From: Lingula anatina
Taxonomy: Eukaryota > Brachiopoda > Lingulata > Lingulida > Lingulidae
NCBI RefSeq assembly: GCF_001039355.2
Contig: NW_019775423.1
Location: 373,356 to 407,367, forward strand
Reading direction: 5' to 3'
Length of the DNA: 34,012 nucleotides
Below are positions 1 to 10,330 of the stretch, piece by piece. The notes beneath the pieces are model-generated. The model was given only the letters and a program-made list of their open reading frames with translations. It was not told the origin of the DNA and made no database searches. The stretch's first letter is position 1, and every line of letters starts with the position of its first letter. Both the position numbers and the translations under genes were made by a program.

Positions 1-27
1 TCACTTTTCAGCATATTTCACATATTG

Positions 28-472
28 GCATTTTCAAGGTGTGACTTTGAAGTTCTACATGCTTGAAGACCCATGCTAGTCACATTTTCTGAAAATCCAT
101 GATACGTATATTTTATTATTAAAAATTGACGGTCATTATGCTGTTAACCAATATGTAATATTGCATCAGAATAGAAGAAAACAATTATGGGTGCTGCTGC
201 CATGATGACCATTATGGGAAAACCATGTTGCTTATGATTGCCAAATGTTCAAAAAAGAAATGCAGGACTAAAATGCAGCCTGGGTTGGAAAAGTAGTCTA
301 ATTGGCTTCTTTTTCTGGAAGTTATACATTTTCAAAGTGTGAACTTGAACTCCCATGGGCCTGAAGCCTTATGCTTGTTACACGTTTTACTTACATTGGT
401 ATTACCTGTTGAGCATAATTAAAATTTGATGTTGAATTTGCAGTTTAACATAATGTACTTTTGCATCAGAAT
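28..472. repeat. Diverged direct repeat at left edge
   Basis: About 28-172 and 325-472 align through CATTTTCAA.GTGTGA, GCTTG..GACC-like and TTGCATCAGAAT blocks, roughly 295 bases apart. Much of 1-799 is otherwise featureless and should be intron of gene A, since no exon resembling the furin-site or membrane exons was found. Confidence 0.5.
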
Positions 473-799
473 TGACAGTAGCCTATTTTGTGCATAGTTA
501 TTTCCTGCTTTTTGTCTGTACATTTGACAGCTTTGCTGCCTTGTCCTAAATTACAAAGGTCTCATGCTCTTTTTTTTTCAAGGCACAAGTGCTCTGTGCT
601 GTGCTGTATTTTGCCTTATTTCCTCTTCCATTATACTTGTGTCAATGTAAACAAAGAAAATCATAAAACAGGTGTACCTGTGCCATTGCAGCCTCTAAAC
701 ATTAGAAACATTTATCCAATTCTTCATGGATTGCCAAATTGATTAATAAATAATAATAATAATGCTTAATGTAATAAATGCATCAGAGTGAGAATTTAC

Positions 800-1734
800 C
801 TGAAAACACCTTTTATGTTGTGAGGTGCAAAACCCAATCTCACAGTTGAAATATAGTGTTTCTTTTTCTGGAAATTTGAAACACCTGAATGAACCACTTT
901 TTACAGTTTGTGCTTGTCTCAGTTGGCCATGAAATGGGGCATTTATGAATTGCCGGTCATCAGGACACCTGCAGAAAATTATAAGACAATGTTTATATTT
1001 CAGACACAAACTTTTATAGAAATGTGAATAATGGGAAACTATACCTGTTAAACAATTAGAAATTACTTTTTAAAAAACATTTTATGGAACTGCACTAAGT
1101 TGAATATTTAAAAGCTTAAAGAATAAAACCCTTTTACTTGTTTTATAAAGTTGCCCTTCATTTTATTTATTTAAATTCAGTAAAATAAACTTACCCCTTA
1201 TCATTCAAAAGAACAAATGTTTCATTATTTGGTGAATCTCTTGTTGGTTTTACAATACACCGATAAACTTTGATCCCCCAGGCAGCTGCAAAAAAGAAAA
1301 AAAGATTTCAGGCAATATTTTCATATAATATCATTTGACACTTTCACTTTATGGCAGAGCAGTATTTTTGTGATTTATTAGCATATTATAACTTAAACAT
1401 GCAAAAGTTTAAATATTTTAACTGCATTTATTCCAAATAAAAACTCAGTATTTGAGGTCACCAAGCAAAGCTCATAATAGCCTTATGGATGGATTTCATT
1501 GAGATCAAACAATACAAAAATTCAGAAATGGATAAAATAAAACATGTATGTATTGCTTTATTTTTAAAATGTCTTTATGAAAGGGCTTGATTACTGTCTG
1601 ATTCTGTCAGGGTCATGGCAAGCAGAACTTCTTCGCCAAGGTAGCAACTTTTGGTGTCACTCCCACCACTTGCTTTTTTCATTACCATAGTTACAGTTTC
1701 TCTTCCTATATTAGCAACTCCTTGTTGGAAGGTG
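800..1734 (-). CDS. Gene A ZP-C exons (1595-1734, 1195-1285, 800-968)
   Basis: These three exons encode the linker and C-terminal half of the ZP domain. Phases match genes B and C at every junction, and lengths match except for in-frame differences (91 vs 85 nt, 169 vs 163 nt). Key cysteines sit in SCYLGEE, VYRCIVKP, CPDDRQF, RCFKFPEKE, NCEIGFC and KRC. The last exon ends with a CAG|GTAAAT donor at 799, so coding continues past the left edge. Confidence 0.85.
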
Positions 1735-4700
1735 CTGTTATAAAAAATTTAATAATTTTTCAAAGTTATGGAAAAAAACTGATAAAATACCAGGTAAATA
1801 GAATGCCAGGGGCATATGCCATTTCCAATTACAGAATACGTACTAGAGAATACTATTTTATTGTCATTTTTCCCTGCTGTTTTGGTTTTATCTCATCATA
1901 CACTCCTGATGTGATTCTCTGGTACACACATTTTACACACATGCACTTATTCATTTTTCAAACTCTCATAAAACAATTTCAACAATACCTCAAGAACAGT
2001 GTCCATTAACATTAGAAGAGGCAAATCACCACTAATAAACATCATTACCTAAGAGATGGTCCCGTTCCTTGTATAATTGTATCTCCACCACGAGAGCTGA
2101 TATAATTTAAGATACAGGAAGGTATTTGAAAACAAAAACCACAGCTTGTCTCAGGGAGCATTCAGATAGACATAGGGTACTAGTTGGGGTGGTCCAGCCC
2201 TGGGGGGGGGGGGGGGGCTCTCAATAAGTGCATTCTGCTTTACTTAATGACACGCCTCCTTGAGCAGCTCAGGGGTAATTACTAGTTCTTCCATGTGTAC
2301 TCGGCTTAATTACCCCCAAATTGCTCAAGGAAGCATGTCAGACAATTAAGCTGATTCCAATGATTGCACTTAGCAAGAATTCCCAAACAGCTGAACTGAC
2401 CTAACTAGTACAATGTGTCTATCTGGGGGTCTCAGTTGTAATTAATGTGAAAGTAGATGAAATTAATGGGTAAGATACTTATGGATGTTTTGGGTTTATT
2501 CATGAAGAATTCAAAGTGTATGTTTCTTGTTGGAGGAAGCTTGATTAGAGTAACTTTAATAATTTATTAAGAGATGTGTAGTTTGTCCATGCAAAAATCC
2601 TAAATAAAAATGAAATTACACTTTTAAACCTCTGATTTTTTCAAGGAGCAATGACAAATGGAAAGAATAAATATACTGAAAACCACAGTCCCTTCAAAAC
2701 CAATGCCAAGAAAACATGTAAGCGCTGTGTAGCAAAAGCTACCAAATGTATATAACCATACGAAAAATTATCAAATGTGACACATATTACTATAGGCAGA
2801 CGTAAAATATTAAATATATGTTACTTTCCTAGGCTGACTACAAATCTGCTGGAATTTGAATTTCAACTGTGGCATATTGGCCCATATACAAACATCTGTA
2901 CATTCATTTATAATCAAGAGTATCACTTAAAACAAAATTTATCTATAACATGAATATTTAATTGTACATACATGTTCTGCACACGAACTGATGTTAGTTC
3001 TACAAATTCTGTCTCTTCTGCAGTGAAATTGCACCCTGGATCTGTGGTGAATTCAACATCAGTGTGTTGTTCTATGACAAGGCTGTATGTGGCTAAAACA
3101 CTCCATGTTTTTAAACCATTCTGAAAATGTATTATCCTTTGTAGTTTCCATCTGCCATAGCCTTAAAAACCAGTAGTTTTTTTACACATATTTAAACAGA
3201 GAAATTATGGTTTAATTGATATTCACACTTCAGTTATATAAACTGCTAATTTTCCTTATGTTTTAGGTAGATTTTCTAATGTATGATTTTTGAGCTTGAT
3301 AAAGAACACCAGAAATAAATTGAGATATTTAAGTAGGGATATGGTGAAAGAATGTATTCACTGATGGATTCATGTCATCAAAGCTAGTGGGACCCCCAAA
3401 ATTTTGAGGACAAAAAACCTGTATGGAAAAATAGGCATCACTTACTGGTGTTGTCACCATTCCACATGTTCCTTCTGCCAGTCGAAATGCCACATGTGTC
3501 CAGCCTCCTGGCATCATACTAAAATCTGGTTGACAACTCCCATCATCTTTATAGCCAGGTATGTAAGCATCCTGGTAGTTATTGTTATTTTTTACTATCA
3601 TTATTACTTCGTTAGGGTTCACTCCACAGCGATATGTGGCTGAAGTAGACAAACATTCTATTTATTATTTATTTTTCTATCCTAAGAAGTACATCATTTA
3701 TGATGAAAAAATTATATGTACTCTTTCTTTTAAATCCTGTACATATCTCATCTTTATTAAACACACCTTTATTCATGGTTTTAATTGTTGAACCTTGCTG
3801 AATTACCAAAGTATAAATCACTGACACTGTTCCGACCCAGGTCTTTCCTTTAACATAGAATTCTGGCACCATCTGGGTGTTAATCCTTACAGTCATGAAA
3901 GATATCAACATGAGTGAAACTTAATAGTTTTGCTAGTACAGAAAGACAAACAGGCACTGACAGACAGCCAGACAGGCACAAGGATGTCACACATACTCCT
4001 TAAAATATAGACTCTTTACCTGAGAATTGCATACCTACCGGAAAGATCTTGTAGTGCTACAAAGAGAAACACATAGGGATGTCAAATAACAGTGAGGTTT
4101 TTGTATGAAATACCCTAAATTGAAAAAAAAATGAAGGGAGCACTAAGCCTCAGTGTCAAAATTTCTTAACAGAAACCAGGCAGCAAAACTGTCATTAGGA
4201 CAGACATATAAAATGTGTTTAAACTGGTATAGATGTAGTAACATAAAAGCAGTCTTAAATGAGCAACAACCAATAAATAAATAAATAAAAATAGTGCACA
4301 ACATGTTTTATATTTATGTTATATTAAGAGCACCACCAGTTTTTAAATTAGTACCATAATAACTGTGGACATTCATTTTAATGTGAATGGCACAGTTTTA
4401 TAAAGGAAGGTGTATACATTGTTATGGTAACAATTGACGCATGCAGGTAATGGCTTTGAAACAAGTATGAATGTTCCATTTGTACCATGTAGGATGGTGT
4501 AGCTTCTGTCAAAGGCCTGTTATCGGGTGTATACCTGCATATCGCAGTCAAAAATGGAGCAGAGCAATAGGATGGTTGGTTCGTGAGGGATAGGGGTTCA
4601 TTATAAGTTGGTACACCTATCTTTATAATATAAACAACAGCATTCTTAAGGACTTCCAAACTTCATCTTCCAAAATTATAAAAATCAAAGATTTGCACTT

Positions 4701-7700
4701 TCAGCAACAGTACCTGAACAGATAGGCATGGGATCCCAGGTTCCATTAATATAACATGTGACATTAACATTCTGCAGACCATTCTCAGCCACATAGCCAG
4801 GTGCACACTGGGCCAGAACAGTTTGATTACGAACATAGGGTTCTTGGGTTACTATCTCACCATTAGCAAATGACAGGGGTTCGTCACATGGTAGTACTGA
4901 AAAGTACATAATCATTATATAACATCATTTAAATAAACATTTCTTTACAAGTATAATGTCTGACAAGAACGAAAAGAGCTTTTTCTCACTGACTAGATTA
5001 TTATTGAACGCCTTTGCATTAAGAAGTGATATTGTAGATAACAACGTTAACTGTCTGGATAGGTAAATGAAATACTTGTACATGTATGGTGTAGTCATAT
5101 AATTCATTTCTGTATGTACATGTAAAACATTGATTGTATATGTCTTTTGTATTTGGACAGATTGTTATGTATTTTAGGCCAGAGGCCTATAACTACAACT
5201 CATCATCATCATTTAAACTGAGATTTTGGTATCTGTGTTAGGTTGTTTACCAAATTATTCTAAACATTTTTAAAGTTAAAGGTACTCAACAGATATGTTG
5301 GATTTGCCCACTAAAATTAATTTTACTTCAAGGAAAAAACAATTTTCTCCTTCTCACCAATCATTTCTTTACACAATTTCATATGTTGTTAAATTCAATA
5401 ATGGGAACCGGAGAAGATCAGCATTGTTCAGAATTGTGCCGGAAGTGACGTGCAGTGGTGTTAGAAACGAAGCTGAGTGGTCATTTTAACATAGAGGTGA
5501 ACGGCAGTGAAGACGGGTTGTCGGAGGAAAAAGAAGTTTTCTAAACAACATGGTAAGATAACACTTTTTCTTTACGCATTTTGGGCAGAGAAAACTTGTA
5601 GAAATAATAAATGCATGATATGAAAACGTGACACGGAACTTGAAGGTGCAAAATCGTGCTTAATTGGCGGTCAACTTGTTTTAAAATGAATGCTGCATCG
5701 ACCGCCATTGCGACAAAGAGTGTAAATGGAAAATAATTCCCGGGAGGCTGTAAATCGTTGCCATGTGGAAATTTGGCATTAATATAATCCGATATGTCCA
5801 TATCTAAGTATTTTTGGGGTGTTTTATGGTATGAGCTGCAATTAGAACGAAGTTTTAGAGGTCTTGAAGGACCTTGTGAAAACAAGGAAGTAGTTCGTAA
5901 CTAACAAGTGAAATGTACCGATCTCCGACTGCTGTGCACAGCTGTATCTTTTTTTCAATATATTGACGAATTTTTGTCACAGGACAAATAAAACATTTCA
6001 CTGACAAGATCTTCCCAAAAAGACAAAAAGAGAATTCAGGTGAGCTGACAGGTAATTAAGACTAGCTCAAAGTACTAATAATTGACATTATTATGCAATA
6101 CTCAGTTGGTAAAACGATTCTCACAGGTAGATAAGATGTAACATGACCAATTTCTATAGGCTAATGATTGCCAGCCTGAGGAAATTGATTGCCAGTCTCT
6201 TTTGTCAGTGGTAATAGAGGAAATTGTTTTAAGCTATAACTCAGATAAGAGGCTGTCAGAATGTCACCTTTGTCTTGGCATTTGTCACTGATTAGCGCCT
6301 TCCCCAGTGTAAAAGGTATATCAGTGTGATCATGTGTGTGGAATTTCATGCCAGATGGACATATAAAGATCTAAAATTCGTCAATATATTGAAAAAAAGA
6401 TACAGCTATGCACAGCAGTCGGAGATCGGTACATTCCGCTTGTTAGTTACGAACTACTTCCTGGTTTTCACAAGGTCCTTCAAGACCTCTAAAACATCGT
6501 TGTAATTGCAGCCCATACCATAAAACACCCAAAAATACTTAGATATGGACATATCGGATTATATTAATGCCAAATTTCCACATGACAATGATTTATAGAC
6601 TCCCGGGAATTATTTCCCCTTTACGCTTTTTGTCGCGCTGGCGGTCGACGCAGCATTTATTTCTAAACAAGTTGACCGCCAATTAAGCACGATTTTGCAC
6701 CTTCAAGTTCCGTGTCACGTTTTCATATCATGCATTTATTATATCTACAAGTTTTCTCTGCCCAAAATGCGTAAAGAAAAAGTGTTATCTTACCATGTTG
6801 TTTAGAAAACTTCTTTTTCCTCCGACAACCCGTCTTCACTGCCGTTCACCTCTATGTTAAATGATCACTCAGCTTCGTTTCTAACACCACTGCACGTCAC
6901 TTCCGGCACAATTCTGACCAATGCTGATCTTCTCCGGTTCCCTTTATTGTTTAATCCATTTTAATTTTAACTAAAGATAAAGTTCTAAATGACTTGTCAG
7001 GCATTTAGAATGTCATGTCTTAGTGTACATTCCAGAAGGAACTACCAATGCCAAGTACTTTTATCTGAGGGGTTTATAGTTTTCAAGGTCTGAATTGAGA
7101 GAGATTAGTAGCTTTATAGGATTTGTATGAAAAATATAACTATGCCAAATTTGCAGATATATACAGTAGACTTTTTATAAAAACATGTGCTTCCATGGGT
7201 ACCTGTAACATCATCTTGCATAATAAAATTAATGTCATAATGTCAGTTAACAATGTACAAGAAGCACTGAAGCATATGTGTGTACCTTTAATTGTTGGTA
7301 GATTAATCCATTGATTATGTACTGCATCACATGTGCTGTCTGCTCTAGACTCCCCATCCAAGAAGGATACAGCCTCCCCATCCAAGAAGTATCCATCATT
7401 AGCAACTATGTGTATTGTATAGCCATTAATGTACTCATCTGCAGGGTTAGTGATTTGACCATTTTCTAAGATGGGCTCTGGGCAAACTGCAGCTGCAAGA
7501 TATAAAACAAAAATTCAACAGCATCAGTTATAAATAAGAGGAACCATAGCAGTGCTAAATTAGATCTTTCTTCACCTGCTACTAGCTTGGACTTTACTTT
7601 TTTTACTTTGATTTAGCATTGTTGTTGTTTTAAATTAATGTTTCAATATACAAATATAGGATTTGTATGATAAAATATGACTATGACAAATTTTCTGATA

Positions 7701-8556
7701 CATACAGTATGCTTTTTATAAAAACGTGCTTCCATGGGTAACATCGTCTTGCATAATAAAATTAATGTCACAATGTCAGTTAACAATGCACAAGAAGCAC
7801 TGAAGCATATGTGTGTACCTTTAATTGTTGGAAGATTAATCCAACCATGATCTACATCGCAAGTTGCAATAGAATCCCCATCCAAGAAGTATCCAACATT
7901 AGGCACTATGTGTATTGTTGATCCATTTAAATAATAGTTTGCAGGGTTAGTGATTCGGCCATGTTCTAAGGTGGGCTCTATGCAAGCTCGAGCTGCAAGA
8001 TATAAAACAAAAATTCAACAGCATCAGTTTTGTCATAAGAGGAACCAAAGCAGTGCTAAATTAGATCTCTCTTCACCTGCTACTAGCTTGAACTTTTACG
8101 TTTTTACTTTGATTTAGCGTTGTTGTTGTTTTAAATTAACGTTTCAATATACAAATGCTCGAAATGTTCCCATACATTGTATGTTAAGGTTTAGCTACCT
8201 TGGAAATAGATAAATAAATATAATAGTTTAAATTATCATAATGGACAGAGAGAGAGAAAGAGAGAGACCAAAACTTACCACACGTTGCGTCATGGATTAA
8301 AACAGCAAAATAAAGAAGAGACTAAAATAATGAAAAATCTTTACAATCAATATATGACAAACACAGTTATGCACTTCAACACACTCCAAATTGTTATACC
8401 GACATCAAGTTGAACAGTTTTGTTCTAGAATATACGTATGAAGCAACATCTATATGTTTTTTAAAATCATGCTATGAGTCCTTTACCTTTATACAGATAA
8501 AATTAATTTTTTGTGAATAATTTACCCATAATCACCAAGGTACTTCATTGCCAAAA
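800..8556 (-). CDS. Gene A: sushi + ZP domain membrane or secreted protein (3' end outside window)
   Basis: Exons in coding order: 8526-8556 (start region, see below), 8279-8321, 7819-7992, 7286-7492, 4714-4896, 3446-3639, 2972-3120, 1595-1734, 1195-1285, 800-968. All have AG/GT borders, and every junction from 8321 down to 800 keeps one frame. Order of parts: hydrophobic signal-like segment (SLLYFAVLIHDATC), two two-cysteine sushi repeats, one canonical four-cysteine sushi, ZP-N (YRCGVNPNEV ... GTCGM ... PGCNF) and ZP-C (SCYLGE, YRCIVKPTR, CPDDRQF, FRCFKFPE, CEIGFC). The furin-site and membrane exons expected from genes B and C are not seen in 1-799, so the gene is cut by the window edge. 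ZP modules polymerise or pair in extracellular matrices and egg coats; the role here is inferred from family only. The start codon exon does not join the next exon in frame. Confidence 0.8.
1735..2971. other. Gene A intron, nothing recognised apart from the MITE
   Basis: Lies between exons 2972-3120 and 1595-1734. It contains the hairpin element at 2164-2427. No further coding or RNA feature is supported. Confidence 0.6.
2164..2427. mobile_element. Imperfect hairpin MITE in gene A intron
   Basis: The ends CAGATAGACA and TGTCTATCTG are inverted. The arms continue imperfectly (GTACTAGTT with AACTAGTAC, then CCTTGAGCA with TGCTCAAGG) towards a centre near 2290. It includes a 16-base G run (2202-2217). 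Confidence 0.65.
2972..3639 (-). CDS. Gene A ZP-N exons (3446-3639, 2972-3120)
   Basis: Exon 3446-3639 begins at an acceptor (tacttcag) shared with genes B and C and encodes TYRCGVNPNEVIMIVK, then GSCQPDF, then GTCGMVTTP. Exon 2972-3120 encodes SLVIEQHTDVEF, DPGCNFTAEE and VRVQN before a GTATGT donor. The four ZP-N cysteines are all present. Confidence 0.86.
4460..4616 (-). pseudogene. Possible decayed sushi-like exon in gene A intron
   Basis: Starting from a weak acceptor (gatag at 4617) the frame reads YNEPLSLTN, close to DEPLSFANG of the canonical exon only about 120 bases upstream in gene order. A second similar patch (SYMVQMEH beside TCYINGTW) follows. The expected cysteines are largely gone and no clear donor was found. 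It could be a degenerate exon copy or chance similarity. The low end is approximate. Confidence 0.28.
4714..4896 (-). CDS. Gene A exon: canonical sushi (CCP) domain
   Basis: Phase 1-1 exon of 183 nt (60 whole codons). The four cysteines fit the CCP pattern: LPCDEPLSFANG, then AQCAPGYVAENG, VTCYINGTW and PICS. It ends in a single G that joins CC of exon 3446-3639 to give Ala, so the sushi runs directly into ZP-N. CCP modules mediate protein-protein contacts in complement and adhesion proteins. Confidence 0.88.
5390..6957. mobile_element. Foldback element, about 1.57 kb with 585-bp inverted arms
   Basis: The left arm 5390-5974 and right arm 6373-6957 are inverted copies with few differences, around a 398-bp centre. 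Both outer ends lie next to TTAA (5389 region and about 6953). Each arm read inward shows CCGGAAGTGACG, a GC-richer leader, AACAACATG and GTAAGA. That looks like a promoter, 5' leader, start codon and splice donor of an unrelated gene. It sits in a gene A intron between sushi exons. No transposase frame was seen. Confidence 0.8.
7118..7657. repeat. Tandem exon duplication in gene A, unit 1
   Basis: A direct repeat of about 0.5 kb starting TAGGATTTGTATGA and ending near TCAATATACAAAT. It carries sushi exon 7286-7492 plus intron on both sides. The intron parts match unit 2 clearly, so exon and introns were copied together. Confidence 0.85.
7286..7492 (-). CDS. Gene A exon: atypical sushi repeat 2
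   Basis: Phase 1-1 exon of 207 nt (68 whole codons): VCPEPILENGQIT ... GYFLDG ... STCD ... W..LPTIK. As in the neighbouring repeat, C1 and C3 are kept while C2 (Ala) and C4 (Ile) are missing. It is 33 nt longer than its twin, because the segment coding for FLDGE with its flanks is repeated inside the exon. The frame is kept. Confidence 0.75.
7658..8156. repeat. Tandem exon duplication in gene A, unit 2
   Basis: Direct copy of 7118-7657 carrying sushi exon 7819-7992. Shared intron landmarks include TTAACAATG.ACAAGAAGCA and the stretch after ATATAAAACAAAAATTCAAC. Confidence 0.85.
7819..7992 (-). CDS. Gene A exon: atypical sushi repeat 1
   Basis: Phase 1-1 exon of 174 nt (57 whole codons), bordered by cttgcag and GTACAC. 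It carries the sushi outline ACIEPTLEHGRIT ... GYFLDG ... ATCD ... W...LP. Cysteines 1 and 3 are present. Cysteine 2 (before ..GY) is replaced by Pro and cysteine 4 (after P.) by Ile. The loss matches one disulfide pair (C2-C4) of the standard fold. It is a tandem copy of exon 7286-7492, including intron sequence. Confidence 0.75.
8242..8278 (-). promoter_or_regulatory. CT-rich tract after gene A signal-exon donor
   Basis: On the coding strand, GTAAGT of exon 8279-8321 is followed within about 10 bases by CT repeats. The equivalent tract follows the donor in gene B (17303-17317) and gene C (26090-26138). Such tracts can bind TIA-1/PTB-type factors, but a drifting microsatellite is also possible. 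Confidence 0.35.
8526..8556 (-). CDS. Gene A candidate first coding exon (frame conflict)
   Basis: It corresponds in place to the first coding exons of genes B and C: an acceptor CAG, a short leader, then ATGAAG (8548-8543), then a GG|GTAAAT donor. The coding part is 23 nt, against 24 nt in B and C. It therefore ends in phase 2, while exon 8279-8321 is open only in phase 0. In phase 2 the next exon meets a stop after a few codons. Either this paralog has a one-base loss, the assembly has an indel, or the real start exon is elsewhere. Confidence 0.4.
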
Positions 8557-9540
8557 CTGCTCATAAAATTATTTTCTAGAAAGTAGTTTCTGAGATCTGA
8601 ATTTTTTATTTTATAATGGAGATGGAGATGGTAAACTTCATTTGTGAAGGTAGGTATCAAAAATTTAATTAAGATGGTAATAATAAACAAATTCACATTA
8701 CCAAAATAACTTTCAAAGGTTTCATTGAAGACCACTTAGTACTTGAAACTGGAATAAAATGTGAAATTCTAATAACTAATAATAAATTAGCAATTATGAC
8801 GAAAAGTTAGATATTAATAACTTAATTGATTAACTTATTGATAAATAGTTAAAAGAAATGAGAATTGAGTGCCCTGGGCAATGGTTTGTGTTCTCTGAGT
8901 GCCTTTCTAATTGGTATTTAGTCTCTCATTCATTTTGTTGAAATGATGCAAACCACTCACATGTTCAGATAGATAATCTGAGTGCTTTCTGAATTTGTGT
9001 ATCTTTCTATTAAGTTTTGCCTTTTCCTCTAATTCCATCATCCGTTTTAACAACTTTTTTGTCAGTAGGCCTATTGAAGCCAGGTGACTACCCTGTTCTC
9101 CAGTAAACAAAAGAAATCTGGAAAGCAAGCTTTTCAAAAAGAAGTCAGCGTCTAGTCATCTAGCTGCAAAGGAACTATTGTCCCTCTGAGCTCTGAATGA
9201 AATTTAAAATAAATTAGTTTAGAATAGCAGAGACTGAGATATCAATGACAATCAAACCGTACACAGAGTTTGTTCTTCTGGTCCATTCTGGCATCGGACG
9301 TTACTTCCAGAATTTTACCAAAATTAGCCGCAGCCATGTTGCCGACCCTGTGCCGTCCCTGTGGCCAAGAGCCGACCACATCCTTATAAGATGAAAACGG
9401 CGTCCTTATTTCAAGTATGGTCCAAAATTGACCCAAAAAGAGCTCCCCCCTCCCCCCGACGTTCAAAAACTTGCACAACACTGAACGGCACTAAGTTTGA
9501 CCTGCACTTGGTGATCAAATATTGTACGAGGCTGTTTGGA
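8557..9540. other. Presumed 5' leader intron and flank of gene A
   Basis: Sequence between the promoter module and the start-region exon. A minus frame at 8907-9137 is Lys/Glu/Leu rich but resembles no family I recognise. A short polypyrimidine run near 9441-9458 is the only other visible feature. Confidence 0.4.
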
Positions 9541-9674
9541 GCAGGAAGCCTCCTGGCAACAGTAATCCTCAAACCACATTTAACCTACCTCTTTACCGAT
9601 CCGTTTGACACTCGAATTATCTGCGAATATCCTCAAAATACGAAAAAAAGCGATTAAAGCCACTCCCTTCCTTG

Positions 9675-9775
9675 TCCAACACGGCAAAGGAAGCTGCGTG
9701 TGAATTTATACACAGCGCTGAGTGATAGCTTCTCAACAAACTGACCAATCACAGCGACGCCACCGAAGACGGTAG
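9675..9775 (-). promoter_or_regulatory. Core promoter module upstream of gene A (CCAAT + TATA)
   Basis: On the minus strand, ATTGG (inverted CCAAT box, 9745-9749) is followed 35 bases later by TATAAATTC (9710-9702). The predicted start of transcription is near 9680. A noncoding leader could end at the AGAG|GTAGGT donor (intron starting at 9588) and splice to the CAG acceptor just before the start-region exon (8557). The same module with identical spacing stands before genes B and C. Confidence 0.6.
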
Positions 9776-9859
9776 TTTAGATCTACAGTTTTCCAAGAAA
9801 CCGTTTTACATGTTGCCCTGGGTCAGTGAAACTCCAGCATGGCTCTAGGGTAAAGGCGT

Positions 9860-10330
9860 TTAGAAAAGCTCTTTCCTGAAAAGAATCATAGGGCCAGACA
9901 ATGAATCGATTTCTCTTGGGGAAGTATTCAAGTAGGTCGGCCATATTTGGCCCTCGAACTAGTTAGACCCCATTACCAGAGATTACATCGATCTACTTTA
10001 GATCGACCTAACTCCCTGGGGGTTCACGCCATATAGCTGTCAGCCGGGCGGACACGAAAGTTATATAGGCCTACCCCCTTACAGCTTGTAGTAGGCGGGA
10101 CGGACATTTAAGCCGGATTATCTGACAGTAATCTAGTAAGACTCCCCGCGGGGATAGATCGATCTAAAAGCTCTGGGAATACAGCCTTAGTCACCTATTC
10201 TGAATGGGGCCATTGTCATGAGCTCAGATCGTCGTCGTAATTGGATCGGTGAGAAAATTGGATTGTAGTTTTAAGTAATCTTTCATTACCTGCGTTTGTC
10301 TCTTAACAACATTTTAGAAAAAAGTTGTGG
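9860..10330. mobile_element. Rearranged small-element sequence in unit 1
   Basis: Contains pieces shared with Harbinger-like elements elsewhere in the window: TTGGGGAAGTATTCAAGTAGG (also near 19,455) and, in opposite orientation, CCTATTCTGAATGGGGCC (mirrored at about 19,126-19,143). GATCGATCTA palindromes add to its hairpin character. Boundaries are approximate. Confidence 0.4.

Noticed and set aside
1-799. Search for the furin-site and transmembrane exons of gene A
   Set aside because: No minus-strand RNKR-like or hydrophobic exon with splice borders; they must lie left of the window.
1722-2009. Plus-strand frame of 95 codons in a gene A intron
   Set aside because: Hydrophobic, low-complexity translation of AT-rich intron, overlapping the end of a real exon on the other strand.
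3669-3911. Open minus-strand frame (KGKTWVGTVSV region) between gene A exons, considered as an extra exon
   Set aside because: No acceptor/donor pair keeps a phase 1-1 insertion open; every in-phase joining I tried hits a stop. Sushi exon 4714-4896 joins ZP-N directly in frame.
5541-5885. 114-codon minus-strand frame
   Set aside because: It lies inside one arm of the foldback and reads against the apparent promoter-leader direction; no domain.
8907-9137. Lys/Glu-rich minus-strand frame upstream of gene A
   Set aside because: Depends on a non-ATG start; no recognised family, splice context or relation to the signal exon.
9242-9481. Minus-strand frame of 79 codons before gene A promoter
   Set aside because: Upstream of exon 1, not conserved in the other units, no recognisable domain.
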